A stretch of 64,000 nucleotides of DNA from Massilia soli (GTDB taxonomy: Bacteria > Pseudomonadota > Gammaproteobacteria > Burkholderiales > Burkholderiaceae_D). Where the stretch lies: positions 124,001-188,000 of the forward strand of contig NZ_JAFBIL020000002.1 in assembly GCF_016809835.1 (NCBI RefSeq), given 5' to 3'. Both the position numbers and the translations under genes were made by a program. The notes beneath the pieces are model-generated. The model was not told the origin of the DNA and did not search any database. It saw only the letters and a list, made by a program, of their open reading frames with translations. Positions 55,745 to 64,000 of this stretch are shown one piece after another (within the stretch, counting starts at the first letter, position 1; the number at the start of each line of letters is the position of its first letter).

Positions 55745-56245
55745 ATGACAAAAGTACATCCCGAATTTGCCTACCAGTCGCGCGAACTTGGCGGCCAGAT
55801 CGACGGCATTTTGGGCGATCCGCCGAACCGCAAGAACTACGACATGATGGTCAACGCGCTGGTCAGCGAATATACCGACGGCGGCGGCATCGAAGACGTC
55901 AACATGATGAGCTTCGCGCTGGTCGACCGCATCAAGTTCAGCAACCCGAAAGGGCTGCTGCGCGAGGCCAACGAGTACGAAGGCGGCGATCCGTCCAAGG
56001 TATTCGAGATGGCCTCGGTCGAGGGCGACGACGCGCCGATGTACGCGGCGATGACCGCGAACCACCCGGACCTGGCGCGCCAGGCCATCATCACCGCGTT
56101 CCTGTTCAAGCACCCGCGCATGTGGGAAGAAGAGGACAACTCGTTCGACAAGCTGGGCGAGAACGACGACGGCGACGATGTCGGCGACGACGATGGCGCC
56201 ACCGACGACTTCGCGCAGATGTTCGACCAGGACGGAGACCGATAA
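55745..56245 (+). CDS. Acidic protein of unknown function (first of three)
   Basis: 166 residues, no signal peptide, not membrane. N-terminal globular part (HPEFAYQSRELGGQIDGILG, MMVNALVSEYTDGGG..IEDVNMMS) and a very acidic C-terminal tail (ENDDGDDVGDDDGATDDFAQ). I do not recognise a family. Its TAA overlaps the ATG of the next gene, so it is coupled. Belongs to a run J-domain protein - this gene - two more unknowns. Confidence 0.8.
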   Translation: MTKVHPEFAYQSRELGGQIDGILGDPPNRKNYDMMVNALVSEYTDGGGIEDVNMMSFALVDRIKFSNPKGLLREANEYEGGDPSKVFEMASVEGDDAPMYAAMTANHPDLARQAIITAFLFKHPRMWEEEDNSFDKLGENDDGDDVGDDDGATDDFAQMFDQDGDR

Positions 56246-57024
56246 TGACCGAAAAAACCTATCTGCCCGCGCTGTCGAAGCAAGTGACCGAGCTGGTGCT
56301 GGCCGGCTCGCTGGGCCACGCCGAGCAGGCGTTTTCGGAAGCGGCGGAAACCCATGGCGACCTGGTGGTCTCGGAGGTGCTGGGCACCTTGCCGCCGCAA
56401 GTGACGGCGCTGCACCTGTCCGGCTTCGACGGCGGCAAGACCTCGCTGGCGACCTTGCTGGTGCCGCCCAAGGCCTGGGCCGACAGCCTGGCCTTCATCG
56501 CCGCCACCTGGTCGGAAGAGATGATCGAGGACGACCCGGAGCGCGTGGCCGAATCGCTGTTCGCGCACATCCACGGCGTGGTGTTCTCGACCGACGACGA
56601 GGAGCGCCGCCATGCGCTGCTGGCCGAAGCCTCGGCCACCGACTACGGCGCGACCGCGTTCGCGATCCTGTTCTCGATGGCGCCGAAAGACATCCTCGAG
56701 CTGGCCGGCGAAGTCATTTCGAAGGGTTCGTACATTACCGCGCACTCGTCCTCCGACAGCGACATCATCCCGCTGGCGGTAGAACTGGTCAAAGCCAATG
56801 AAGACGGCTGGGACCGCGCGCTGTTCGAGCTGTTCCCGGATTTCCGCCATAGCGCCGACCTGGCCGACGCCGAATTCTCGGACGACCCGGACGACGAGCC
56901 GGCCTTCCTGCAGCGCTCGACGCGCGAACTGCTGTACCGCCTGCGCAAGCAGGTGCCGTCGGCGCGCAGCACGGCGCCGAAGCGCGGCTCGCGCAAGAGC
57001 CTCGGCACCGATATCTTCTCATGA
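56245..57024 (+). CDS. Acidic protein of unknown function (second of three)
   Basis: 259 residues, helical and acidic, without signal or membrane span. Starts LPALSKQVTELVLAGSLGHA; contains a long Asp/Glu-rich middle (about 80-115 and 205-215, EFSDDPDDEPAF) and ends with a basic tail (RSTAPKRGSRKSLGTDIFS). No motif known to me. GGAGA upstream of the ATG. Both ends are coupled: 1-bp overlap with the previous gene and 4-bp overlap with the next. Confidence 0.82.
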   Translation: MTEKTYLPALSKQVTELVLAGSLGHAEQAFSEAAETHGDLVVSEVLGTLPPQVTALHLSGFDGGKTSLATLLVPPKAWADSLAFIAATWSEEMIEDDPERVAESLFAHIHGVVFSTDDEERRHALLAEASATDYGATAFAILFSMAPKDILELAGEVISKGSYITAHSSSDSDIIPLAVELVKANEDGWDRALFELFPDFRHSADLADAEFSDDPDDEPAFLQRSTRELLYRLRKQVPSARSTAPKRGSRKSLGTDIFS

Positions 57025-57911
57025 TGGCCGAACCTTCCATGCTGCCAGCACTCGTTGTAGAACGCCTGCCGCGCCTGGTGCGCGCGATCCGCTGTTTCGG
57101 CGCCGGCGACAACGGCGACGAGCCGGCGATACTGGCCGATGAACTGGCCGGGATCACCGCGATGGTCGCCGAGAAGTTCACCAACGATAAAACCGCCGAA
57201 GGCATCCAGCGCGCCTACTTCTTGACGGTCGGCTGCGTCTCGCTCGGCATCGAGCATGACGTGCAGGACGGCGACGAGGAAGCCGCGCTCGACTACCTGG
57301 TCGAGGAGGGCGCCGAGCACGCGTTCCAGGTCGGCTTCCGCATGGTCCGCGACCTGGCCGCGCTGCCGGAAGATTCGCTGGTCGGCGAATACGACAACGA
57401 CCCTGTGTACATGCAGCGCCGCCTGAAGGAGCTGTTCGTCGACATCTGCAGCGCCGACCCGAACCAGAACTGGTCGGGGCCGGAACGCTACGAGATCCAG
57501 CTGGTGCAGCGCAAGGGCGTGCAAGCGATCGTGCGCGCCGCCAACTGGCTGCGCCGCCACCACTACGAAGGCCCGATCAATGAGGCCGACCTGAATGCCG
57601 AAGGCGTGATCGCGCTGGCGGTGATCTTCGCAATCGAAGGCGGCGGGCGCATCGTCGCCAAGACCGGCCAGAAGGATTTCGAGCGCCTGGTGGCGTCGGT
57701 GCGCAAGAACAAGCCTGACTACGAGGCTGGCTGGGCCGAGCTGATGGCGAAGATACCGGCGCAGCACCAGGCGGTGCTGGCCGACCGCATCGCGTCGTAT
57801 CGCGAGCACTGCACGGTGATCCAGAAGATCCAGGGCCGCACGGCGATGAAGACGTTGTTCGCCGAGCTGGAGAACTACGCGGGCTCCGAACTGGATGCGG
57901 ATTATGCGTAG
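57021..57911 (+). CDS. Protein of unknown function (third of three)
   Basis: 296 residues, mostly helical, soluble. Features: LVVERLPRLVRAIRCFGAGD near the start, acidic QDGDEEAALDYLVEEGAEHA, and KDFERLVASVRKNKPDYEAGWAELMAKIP. No recognised domain. Its ATG is inside the end of the previous gene (ATGATGG, 4-bp overlap). The three proteins are probably made in fixed ratio and may form a complex; the J-domain gene at the head suggests a chaperone link, but that is inference. Confidence 0.82.
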   Translation: MMAEPSMLPALVVERLPRLVRAIRCFGAGDNGDEPAILADELAGITAMVAEKFTNDKTAEGIQRAYFLTVGCVSLGIEHDVQDGDEEAALDYLVEEGAEHAFQVGFRMVRDLAALPEDSLVGEYDNDPVYMQRRLKELFVDICSADPNQNWSGPERYEIQLVQRKGVQAIVRAANWLRRHHYEGPINEADLNAEGVIALAVIFAIEGGGRIVAKTGQKDFERLVASVRKNKPDYEAGWAELMAKIPAQHQAVLADRIASYREHCTVIQKIQGRTAMKTLFAELENYAGSELDADYA

Positions 57912-57978
57912 TAACTACTTGTTGCCTATCGCTTAACCCCGGGTTAGCATCGGCGCTCCAGTCAACCAGGAGTGTCCG

Positions 57979-58509
57979 ATGTCCGTTTTCTTCCGCGCCG
58001 CCGTTCTGGCTGCCGCCCTGATCTGCCCCCCCGTGTTTGCCGCCGATGGTCCCGCCCATGTGGGGAAGTATGACAGCACGCCTGAGGATATCGCCGCCAT
58101 CAACAAGGTGGTGCAGGACTTCCAGACGGCCCTCAAGACCAAGGACGTCAAGCTGCTGTCGTCGCTGATGCTGAACTCGAATATCTTGTGGGCGAGCCCG
58201 GCGAACCCTGAGGGTATTGCGAAGGTCCGCGAAACGATCGACGTCAACTTCGACGGGCTCAGTCCAATTACCGGCTATCCCGACTTCGCGGAGTTCATCA
58301 AGACCGAAAAGCAAATGGTGGAAGAGCGCTTCTACAACGTGCGCATTACGCAGGACCGGCATATCGCGTTCGTGCTGTTCGATTTCGATTTCCGGATCGG
58401 CGACAAGGTCATCAACCACGGGCTCGAAGCGTGGCAGATGCTGAAGGTCGCCGACAACAAATGGAAGATCGTCAGCGTGTATTGGTCGTCGAAAGGCAAG
58501 CCGAAATAA
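57979..58509 (+). CDS. Exported NTF2-like (SnoaL/ketosteroid isomerase-fold) protein
   Basis: 176 residues. Signal peptide (residues 1-22, ending PPVFAAD). Mature part has INKVVQDFQTALKTKDVKLLSSLM..., typical of the SnoaL-like cone fold (a helix pair then curved sheet), ending LEAWQMLKVADNKWKIVSVYWS. Such domains bind small hydrophobic ligands or are enzymes; none can be named here. Preceded by AGGAG. Confidence 0.85.
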   Translation: MSVFFRAAVLAAALICPPVFAADGPAHVGKYDSTPEDIAAINKVVQDFQTALKTKDVKLLSSLMLNSNILWASPANPEGIAKVRETIDVNFDGLSPITGYPDFAEFIKTEKQMVEERFYNVRITQDRHIAFVLFDFDFRIGDKVINHGLEAWQMLKVADNKWKIVSVYWSSKGKPK

Positions 58510-58559
58510 GTCCGCTGGCGCGCGCATGCGGCCGACAGGCACAGCCGCCGTCGTTGCGC

Positions 58560-59453
58560 CTAGTCGCGCGCCGCATCCATGGCCAGCGCGACAAATGCTT
58601 CCACCAGCGGCGACACCTCGTCGCCGCGCTGCGCCAGCAGCAAGGTCGTGGTCGCCGCCTCGTCGGCGATCGGCCGGTAGCACACCCCGTCCATCCTGAT
58701 CCGGTCGAAGGCCTTGGGCAACAGCGACACGCCGCAGCCTGCCGCGACCAGCCCGATGATCGTCGAGGCCTCGCCAGCTTCCAGCGCGACGTTCGGCACG
58801 AAGCCGGCCTCGCGGCAGAGCCGGAAAATCTGCGGATAGATGCCGGTGCCGGCACCGGCCGGATACATCACGAACGGCATGCCTTCCAGGTCGCGCATGG
58901 CGATCGTCTTTTTGCGGGCGAGCGCCAGCGTGGTCGGGAGTACCGCGACCAGCGGATCCTCGCGCATCGGCGTCAGCTTCAGCTCCTCGCCATGGCTGCG
59001 GTCCGGCGGGCGGATGAAGCCCAGGTCAATCGTGCGCTGCGTTAGTCCGTCGAGCTGGCGCAAGGTCGCCATCTCATGCAGGGTGAGGGTGACGTGGGGG
59101 TAGGCGCGCCGGTAGCGGTTGATCACCGCCGCAAACAGCGGCGTGAGCGGCGTCGAGAAGGTGAAGCCGACGCGCAATTGGCCAGCCTCGCCGCGTTCTG
59201 CGCGCCGCGCCGTTGCGCCGGCTTGCTCGGATAGCGCCAGGATGCGCCGTGCATCCGTCAGGAACAGCTTGCCCGCCTCCGTCAGCCGCACCGAGCGTTT
59301 GGTGCGCGCGAACAGCTGCGCGCCGATGTCGGCCTCGAGCGCCTGGATCGCCTGGCTGAGCGGCGGCTGGCCAATGTGCAGGCGTTCGGCAGCGCGCGTG
59401 AAATGCAGCTCTTCGGCAACTGCGATGAAGTAGCGCAGGTGGCGCAGTTCCAT
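58560..59453 (-). CDS. LysR-family transcriptional regulator
   Basis: 297 residues. wHTH: MELRHLRYFIAVAEELHFTR, AAERLHIGQPPLSQAIQALEA then LFARTKRSV; effector domain includes LRVGFTFSTPLTPLFAAV. Resembles the CatR/BenM group that recognises aromatic or dicarboxylate effectors, but also many regulators of efflux pumps. Divergent from an MFS transporter with a 101-bp AT-rich gap, the probable target. Confidence 0.93.
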   Translation of the reverse strand: MELRHLRYFIAVAEELHFTRAAERLHIGQPPLSQAIQALEADIGAQLFARTKRSVRLTEAGKLFLTDARRILALSEQAGATARRAERGEAGQLRVGFTFSTPLTPLFAAVINRYRRAYPHVTLTLHEMATLRQLDGLTQRTIDLGFIRPPDRSHGEELKLTPMREDPLVAVLPTTLALARKKTIAMRDLEGMPFVMYPAGAGTGIYPQIFRLCREAGFVPNVALEAGEASTIIGLVAAGCGVSLLPKAFDRIRMDGVCYRPIADEAATTTLLLAQRGDEVSPLVEAFVALAMDAARD

Positions 59454-59554
59454 GAGTAATTGATTTTTCAGATGATTAGTCCATTAAATATATATTGGAC
59501 AGTATTAATGCGCAATCCTAAGATGAATTCACCATTCATTTGCAGGAACAAACC
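59454..59554. promoter_or_regulatory. Divergent promoter region LysR / MFS transporter
   Basis: 101 bp, conspicuously AT-rich (for example 59460-59520) relative to its flanks. Contains ATTAGTCCATTAAATATATATT, a run with several overlapping TA boxes; a LysR-type operator is probable but I cannot fix its limits. Confidence 0.45.
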
Positions 59555-60787
59555 ATGTCCACCGTCGCCAGCTCCGCAACCTTGCACGCCAGGCGCATCA
59601 ACCGCGGCATGCTGTTCGGCGGCTTCTCGATCTTCGCGCTGCTGTACTGCGTGCAGCCGTTGATGCCTTTGATGGCGCAGCAGTTCACGCTGTCCGCAGC
59701 CGAAAGCAGCTGGGTATTGTCGATATCGACGCTGACCATGGCGATTTCGCTGGTGCTGGGCGGCGCGCTGTCCGACCGCATCGGCCGCAAGGCGCTGATG
59801 ACGGCCTCGATGGTCGGCGGCGGGGCCTGCACGCTGCTGTGCGCGTTCGCCCAGGACTTCACCCAGCTGCTGGTGCTGCGGGCGCTGCTGGGCGTCGCGC
59901 TCGGCGGCATGCCGGCGGTGGCGATGGCTTACCTGGGTGAAGAAATCGCGCCGCAGTCGCTGGGCGTGTCGATGGGCATGTACATTGGCGGCTCCGCCCT
60001 GGGCGGCATGTCGTCGCGCGTGCTCACGTCGGTCGTCGCCGATGTTTCATCGTGGCGCTTCGCGCTGTTCGGCCTTGGCCTGGCCGGCCTGTACGCCGGC
60101 TGGGAGTTCTGGCGCAGCCTGCCTGATTCGCGCAACTTCCGTCCCGCTCGCCCAGGCCTCAAGGCGCTATGCGACGGCGCCCGCATGCACCTGCGCGACG
60201 AAGGCCTGCCGTGGCTGTTCGCGCTCGGCTTCTTGCTGATGGGCGTGTTCGTCAGCTTGTACAACTACATTAGCTACCGCCTGCTGGCGGCGCCGTTCGG
60301 GCTTGGACAAACGGCGGTCGGCTTGCTGTCGGTGCTGTACCTGACCGGTATGTTCAGTTCGGTATGGGCCGGCCGGCTGGCCGACCGGATGGGCCGCCGC
60401 AAGGTGTTGTGGATGATGATGGGCCTGACGATGGCCGGGCTGGCGCTGACGCTGTCGGGCGAGCTGATCATTCTGGTGGCGGGCATGGCGCTGGCCACCT
60501 TCGGCTTCTTCGCCTCGCATTCGGTGGCCAGCAGCTGGGTCGGCAGGCGTGCCCGCGCGCCACAGGCGCTGGCCTCGGCGCTCTACCTGTTTTTCTATTA
60601 CCTGGGCTCAAGCCTGGTCGGGTCGCTGGCAGGACTGGCATGGGGCGCGGCTGGATGGACCGGCCTGGTTTCGTTGTTGCTGGTCACGCTTGGCCTAGGC
60701 ATGCTGATCGCACTGCGCTTGCGCCGGCTGGCGCCGCTGGACGCCGCGCCCGCTTTTCCGAACCTTTCCACAAGCGAGGCGGTCTAA
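59555..60787 (+). CDS. MFS transporter (YnfM/drug-antiporter type)
   Basis: 410 residues, twelve transmembrane helices. Signature GALSDRIGRKALM between helices 2 and 3 (about residue 70) and again AGRLADRMGRRKVLW (about residue 275). The first helix begins NRGMLFGGFSIFALLYCVQPLMPL, as in the YnfM/ProP-distant family of proton-driven exporters. Substrate unknown. Start at the ATG 59555 with AGGA upstream. Under probable control of the divergent LysR protein. Confidence 0.92.
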   Translation: MSTVASSATLHARRINRGMLFGGFSIFALLYCVQPLMPLMAQQFTLSAAESSWVLSISTLTMAISLVLGGALSDRIGRKALMTASMVGGGACTLLCAFAQDFTQLLVLRALLGVALGGMPAVAMAYLGEEIAPQSLGVSMGMYIGGSALGGMSSRVLTSVVADVSSWRFALFGLGLAGLYAGWEFWRSLPDSRNFRPARPGLKALCDGARMHLRDEGLPWLFALGFLLMGVFVSLYNYISYRLLAAPFGLGQTAVGLLSVLYLTGMFSSVWAGRLADRMGRRKVLWMMMGLTMAGLALTLSGELIILVAGMALATFGFFASHSVASSWVGRRARAPQALASALYLFFYYLGSSLVGSLAGLAWGAAGWTGLVSLLLVTLGLGMLIALRLRRLAPLDAAPAFPNLSTSEAV

Positions 60788-60830
60788 TACGCTGGCATAC
60801 TTCAGTGCCAGTTCACGTATGGAGGCTGAA

Positions 60831-61157
60831 ATGTTGCAATCATCGGAAATTCAGAAAAGGTTCAGCAGTATTCAACAAGCAATTGGCCAGGCATCGCAAA
60901 CGCTGCAGTCCGAGACCAGTATCCCAATGGAATTGAAAGAATGCATCCAGCGCCTCGATCGCGAGACCAGCGCTGCCCAGCAAGTCATCCAGTCGCAGGA
61001 TGAATCGCGCATCCGCCAGTGTGTGGACGATCTGGAATCGATCGGTGATGAAGCCAAGCGCGTGTGCCGTAACCAGGGCGCGGTCAACCCTCAGGTGGCG
61101 GCGGTCGTTACCCGTGTCCACGACGAACTATCCGACTTGAAGCACCAGCTGCATTAG
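60831..61157 (+). CDS. Small helical coiled-coil-like protein
   Basis: 108 residues, no signal. Sequence is a sequence of heptad-like helices: FSSIQQAIGQASQTLQSETS, CIQRLDRETSAAQQVIQSQD, VTRVHDELSDLKHQLH. I chose the Met at 60831 with a GGAGG five bases upstream. Proteins of this size and composition occur next to many Burkholderiales genes without known role. Convergent with a CoA-transferase gene. Confidence 0.72.
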   Translation: MLQSSEIQKRFSSIQQAIGQASQTLQSETSIPMELKECIQRLDRETSAAQQVIQSQDESRIRQCVDDLESIGDEAKRVCRNQGAVNPQVAAVVTRVHDELSDLKHQLH

Positions 61158-61165
61158 CGGTAAGC

Positions 61166-61190
61166 GGCGGGGCGCAAGTTGCGTCCCGCC
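61166..61190. terminator. GC hairpin between convergent genes
   Basis: 10-bp stem GGCGGGGCGC / GCGTCCCGCC with one G-U pair and AAGTT loop. No U-run on either strand. Confidence 0.5.
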
Positions 61191-61203
61191 ACGGGTACCC
61201 GGG

Positions 61204-62439
61204 TTAAATGACGCCCTTGTTGCGCAGGGCCGCGATGGCGGCGTCGTCACGCCCGAGCAAGTTGCGCAGTACCTCGTCGGTATGCTGGCCGAGCATGGGC
61301 GGCGGCAGCTCTGCGATGGCCGGCGTCACCGACATCTTCATCGGGCTGCGTACCAGCTTGACCTTGCCCGCGGCGGGGTGGTCCATCTCGAATGCCACGC
61401 CGCGCGCCTTGACTTGCGGGTTGTCGAACACCTCGGCGAGGTCGTTGATCGGCCCGCAAGGCACGCCGACTTCTTCCAGCAGGCTGATCCATTCGGCGCG
61501 GCTGCGCGTCTTGACCATCTCGGCCAGCAGCGGCACCAGTTCGTCGCGGTGCTGTACGCGCAAAGGATTGGTGGCAAAGCGCGGGTCGGCGCCCAGGTCG
61601 GGCCGCTGGCCGGCGTCGACAAATTTCTGATACTGCCCGTCATTGCCGGTCGCCACGATGATGTGGCCGTCGGCGCAGGCGAAGGTCTGGTAGGGAACGA
61701 TGTTGGCATGGGCGTTGCCCCAACGCTTGGGCGGCTTGCCGCTGTTGAGGTAATTGCTGCCCATGTTGGCCAGCATCGCCACTTGCGTGTCGAGCAGCGC
61801 CATGTCGATATGCTGGCCTTCGCCGGTGCGGTCGCGGTGCATCAGCGCGGCAAGCACCGCCACCGTCGCATACATGCCGGTCATCAGGTCGGTGATCGCA
61901 ACGCCGGCCTTCTGCGGGCCGCCGCCGGGCAGGTCATCGCGCTCGCCCGTCACCGACATCAGGCCGCCCATGCCCTGGATCAGGAAGTCGTAGCCGGCGC
62001 GGTGTGCGTACGGCCCGTCCTGGCCGAAGCCGGTCACCGAGCAGTAGACGATGTCCGGATTGACTTCCTTCAGGCTGTCGTAATCGAGGCCGTAACGTTT
62101 CAGCTGGCCGACCTTGTAGTTCTCCAGTACGACGTCGGCGTCGCGCGCCAGTTCGCGCAGGATCGCCTGGCCCTCGCTGCTGGCGATGTCGACGGTCACG
62201 GATCGCTTGCCGCGGTTGGCGGCGAGGTAGTACGCCGCTTCGGTTGTGTTGTTGCCGTCGGCATCTTTCGCGTACGGCGGGCCCCAGGCGCGGGTGTCGT
62301 CGCCGACGCCGGGACGCTCGATCTTGATCACGTCGGCGCCGAGGTCGGCCAGGTTCTGCGAGCACCACGGGCCGGCCAGTACGCGCGACAAATCAAGCAC
62401 GCGGATATGGTCCAGCGCCTTCGGGGTTTCTTGTGTCAT
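61204..62439 (-). CDS. CaiB/BaiF (class III) CoA-transferase
   Basis: 411 residues. N-terminal DHIRVLDLSRVLAGPWCSQNLADLGADVIKIE is the family signature; RGKRSVTVDI; catalytic Asp expected near MGGLMSVTGERDDLPGG/DLMTGMYA; C-terminal EVGVPCGPINDLAEVFDNPQVKAR. Transfers CoA between acids such as succinyl-CoA or formyl-CoA and an acceptor. Start at the Met 62439, where homology begins; a longer frame to 62505 is unconvincing. Its partner enzymes are not in the window. Confidence 0.92.
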   Translation of the reverse strand: MTQETPKALDHIRVLDLSRVLAGPWCSQNLADLGADVIKIERPGVGDDTRAWGPPYAKDADGNNTTEAAYYLAANRGKRSVTVDIASSEGQAILRELARDADVVLENYKVGQLKRYGLDYDSLKEVNPDIVYCSVTGFGQDGPYAHRAGYDFLIQGMGGLMSVTGERDDLPGGGPQKAGVAITDLMTGMYATVAVLAALMHRDRTGEGQHIDMALLDTQVAMLANMGSNYLNSGKPPKRWGNAHANIVPYQTFACADGHIIVATGNDGQYQKFVDAGQRPDLGADPRFATNPLRVQHRDELVPLLAEMVKTRSRAEWISLLEEVGVPCGPINDLAEVFDNPQVKARGVAFEMDHPAAGKVKLVRSPMKMSVTPAIAELPPPMLGQHTDEVLRNLLGRDDAAIAALRNKGVI

Positions 62440-62470
62440 AAGGTCGGGTTCTGGTTGCGATCGGGTCAGA

Positions 62471-64000
62471 TTATAGCTGCGATTGCGGCTGCCGCAGTTG
62501 GGCATCCCGCGTCAGCGTGGCGCTGAACAGGTCGCGTTCGTCGTCGATGATGCGGTCGATGTCCTGTTCCTCGATACCGATGGTCGTCAGGACCGATGCC
62601 GATAGCTGCAGGCTCGCTTCCAGCGTTTCCGGCACCACGGTCGTGGCGCCGGCCTGCTTGAGCGCCAGCGCATGGCGGGCGTCGCGCGAGCGTGCCAGCA
62701 GCGGCACGTCGGGGAACTCGCGGCGGATCCCGCGCACTGCCTGCAGCGCCGCGATCGGATGGTCCATCGTCAGCACGATGGCCGGTGCCGAGCCGGCATC
62801 GACGCGGCGCAGCAGTTCGGTGCGCGACGCGTCGCCAAAGAATACCGGCAAGTTGAGAGCGCGCATCTTGGCGACCAGCTTGGCATTGTTCTCGAACGCC
62901 ACAAACGGAATGTTCTGTGCGGTCAGCAGTTTGCCGAGCTGCTGGCCGACCCGGCCGTATCCGGCAATGATGATGCGTTTGCGCACCTGTTCCAGCGCCA
63001 CGCCATCCTGGGCCGCGAGCAGCGTGTCTTCGTGGTGCTCCCAGCGGTCGCCGATCATGCGGCCAAGGCGCGTGAGCATCGGCGTGATGAACAGGGTCAG
63101 GCCGACCGTGAGCACCACGAGCTGGCCGAGTTCGGGCGCGACCAGGTTGCCGGCGATCGCATAGGCGATCGCGATAAAGGCAAACTCGCCGCCTTGGGCG
63201 AGCATCAGTCCGCCTTCGATCGCGCGGCCGCGACCGAGGCCGCCGAAGCGGAACAAGGCGGCCACCACGCCGGCCTTCAGCGCGACCAGGCCGAGCACGG
63301 CAGACGCCAGCCAGAGCGGATTGAGCGCAATTTGGCGAACGTCCATGCCCATGCCGACCGTCATGAAGAACAAGCCCATCAGCAAGCCCTTGAAGGGCTC
63401 GATCATCATTTCGATTTCATGTTTGAACTCGGTTTCGGCCAGCAGCAGGCCGGCGATCAGCGCGCCCAGCGCCATCGACAGGCCGGCCATCGCGGACAAG
63501 CCGGCGATGCCCAGCGTCGCCAGCAGGATCAGGGCCATGAATACATCTGGCTGGCGCTGGCGGGCGAAGGTGCGGAACAGCGGATGCAGCAGGCGGCCGC
63601 CGACCAGGTAGATCAGCGTGACGGCAATGGCGGCCTTGAGCATGGCGCCGGCGATCAGCCAGGTCGGGTCGGCGCCGGTGCTCTGGCTCATCGCGCCGAT
63701 CAGGATCAGCAGGGGCACCACGGCCAGGTCCTGCAGCATCAGCACGGAAAACCCGGCAAGGCCGAGCGGCGTCGTTGAGGTATGGCTCTCGTTCATCAGC
63801 TGCATCACCACCGCGGTGGACGACAAGGACAGCACGAAGCCGAGGATGATCGCGGTCTCGACCGGGTGGCCGAGCAGCAGCACCGCACCGCCGATCAGGG
63901 CCGCGCACAGGCCCACCTGGGCGACGCCGGCGCCAAATACCCATTTGCGTAGCGCCCAGAGGCGCGCGGCCGACAGTTCCAGCCCGATCATGAACATCAG
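62471..64000 (-). CDS. Kef-type monovalent cation:proton antiporter (N-terminus cut by window edge)
   Basis: 510 residues visible; the frame runs on past the right edge, so the true start is outside and the Met near 63997 is internal. Ten or more membrane helices of the CPA2 Na+/H+ exchanger domain (SLSSTAVVMQLMNESHTST with the conserved polar segment, AGLLLAETEFKHEIE), then a cytosolic RCK/TrkA-N domain: RIIIAGYGRVGQQLGKLL, FGDASRTELLRRVDA. Likely K+ efflux, often glutathione-gated (KefB/KefC), in electrophile defence. Downstream CoA-transferase starts 31 bp away on the same strand. Confidence 0.9.
   Translation of the reverse strand: MMFMIGLELSAARLWALRKWVFGAGVAQVGLCAALIGGAVLLLGHPVETAIILGFVLSLSSTAVVMQLMNESHTSTTPLGLAGFSVLMLQDLAVVPLLILIGAMSQSTGADPTWLIAGAMLKAAIAVTLIYLVGGRLLHPLFRTFARQRQPDVFMALILLATLGIAGLSAMAGLSMALGALIAGLLLAETEFKHEIEMMIEPFKGLLMGLFFMTVGMGMDVRQIALNPLWLASAVLGLVALKAGVVAALFRFGGLGRGRAIEGGLMLAQGGEFAFIAIAYAIAGNLVAPELGQLVVLTVGLTLFITPMLTRLGRMIGDRWEHHEDTLLAAQDGVALEQVRKRIIIAGYGRVGQQLGKLLTAQNIPFVAFENNAKLVAKMRALNLPVFFGDASRTELLRRVDAGSAPAIVLTMDHPIAALQAVRGIRREFPDVPLLARSRDARHALALKQAGATTVVPETLEASLQLSASVLTTIGIEEQDIDRIIDDERDLFSATLTRDAQLRQPQSQL

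Noticed and set aside
63997-64000. Met near the right edge as the start of the Kef-type antiporter
   Set aside because: The frame is still open at the edge and the family has further transmembrane helices before this point, so the gene is cut by the window.

Overview
The window is 64 kb of dense, GC-rich chromosomal DNA from a Gram-negative bacterium. Gene content and protein style (long-type pyrF, lemA/TPM cluster, Tat-exported PaoABC-type oxidase, many LysR regulators, VpsR-like sigma-54 activator, 'glycine-rich domain' protein) suggest a betaproteobacterium of the Oxalobacteraceae (Massilia/Duganella/Janthinobacterium type). This assignment is inference; there is no rRNA in the window to confirm it. 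I see no rRNA, tRNA, CRISPR array, prophage, integrase or intact insertion sequence.

Layout. 1-4.4 kb: an SDR oxidoreductase with a divergent LysR regulator, then a sialidase-like protein co-transcribed with two membrane proteins of unknown function. 4.6-8.5 kb: a three-subunit periplasmic molybdenum aldehyde oxidase (paoABC type). 8.7-12.3 kb: a LysR regulator divergent from a pirin-DoxX-OsmC-pirin stress cluster. 12.3-16.2 kb: an App1-type phosphatase, a small HTH-like protein, a histidine kinase and a hemerythrin. 16.5-21.7 kb: a Leloir galactose operon (galT-galK) that continues into a glycoside hydrolase family 2 enzyme and a glycosyltransferase. 21.9-26.1 kb: an ECF sigma factor, dadA with its divergent Lrp-type regulator, a small exported protein and an asparaginase.

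26.2-32.5 kb is the most striking region. It holds what looks like a divergent Fap-type functional amyloid operon: a 541-residue Gly/Ala/Ser-rich exported protein, a small exported protein sharing a motif with it, a C39 cysteine protease (FapD-like), a small exported protein, and an outer-membrane beta-barrel with an N-terminal coiled coil (FapF-like). Upstream is a sigma-54 activator of the VpsR type. Between them lie a textbook -24/-12 promoter (TGGCAC-N5-TTGCA) and three dyads that look like activator sites. A diguanylate cyclase at 42.6 kb could supply c-di-GMP, if the activator binds it.

32.6-48.4 kb: mixed housekeeping and accessory genes, including a third pirin, a TraB/GumN protein, a low-complexity lipoprotein, an OhrR-type regulator with an SDR, lemA with two TPM-domain proteins, pyrF, sbcB, the diguanylate cyclase, a cobalamin-binding-type receptor without signal peptide, a ribosome hibernation-type protein, an acyltransferase, and a ferredoxin-reductase next to a 76-bp near-perfect palindrome. 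48.6-50 kb: a paralogue of the small HTH-like protein, beside a protein with ten nearly identical 13-residue cysteine repeats, the second unusual system here. 50.2-64 kb: a CHASE sensor kinase, a serine beta-lactamase-fold hydrolase, glnS, a short J-domain protein followed by three overlapping genes of unknown function, an NTF2-like protein, a LysR/MFS pair, a small helical protein, a CaiB/BaiF CoA-transferase, and a Kef-type antiporter cut by the window end.
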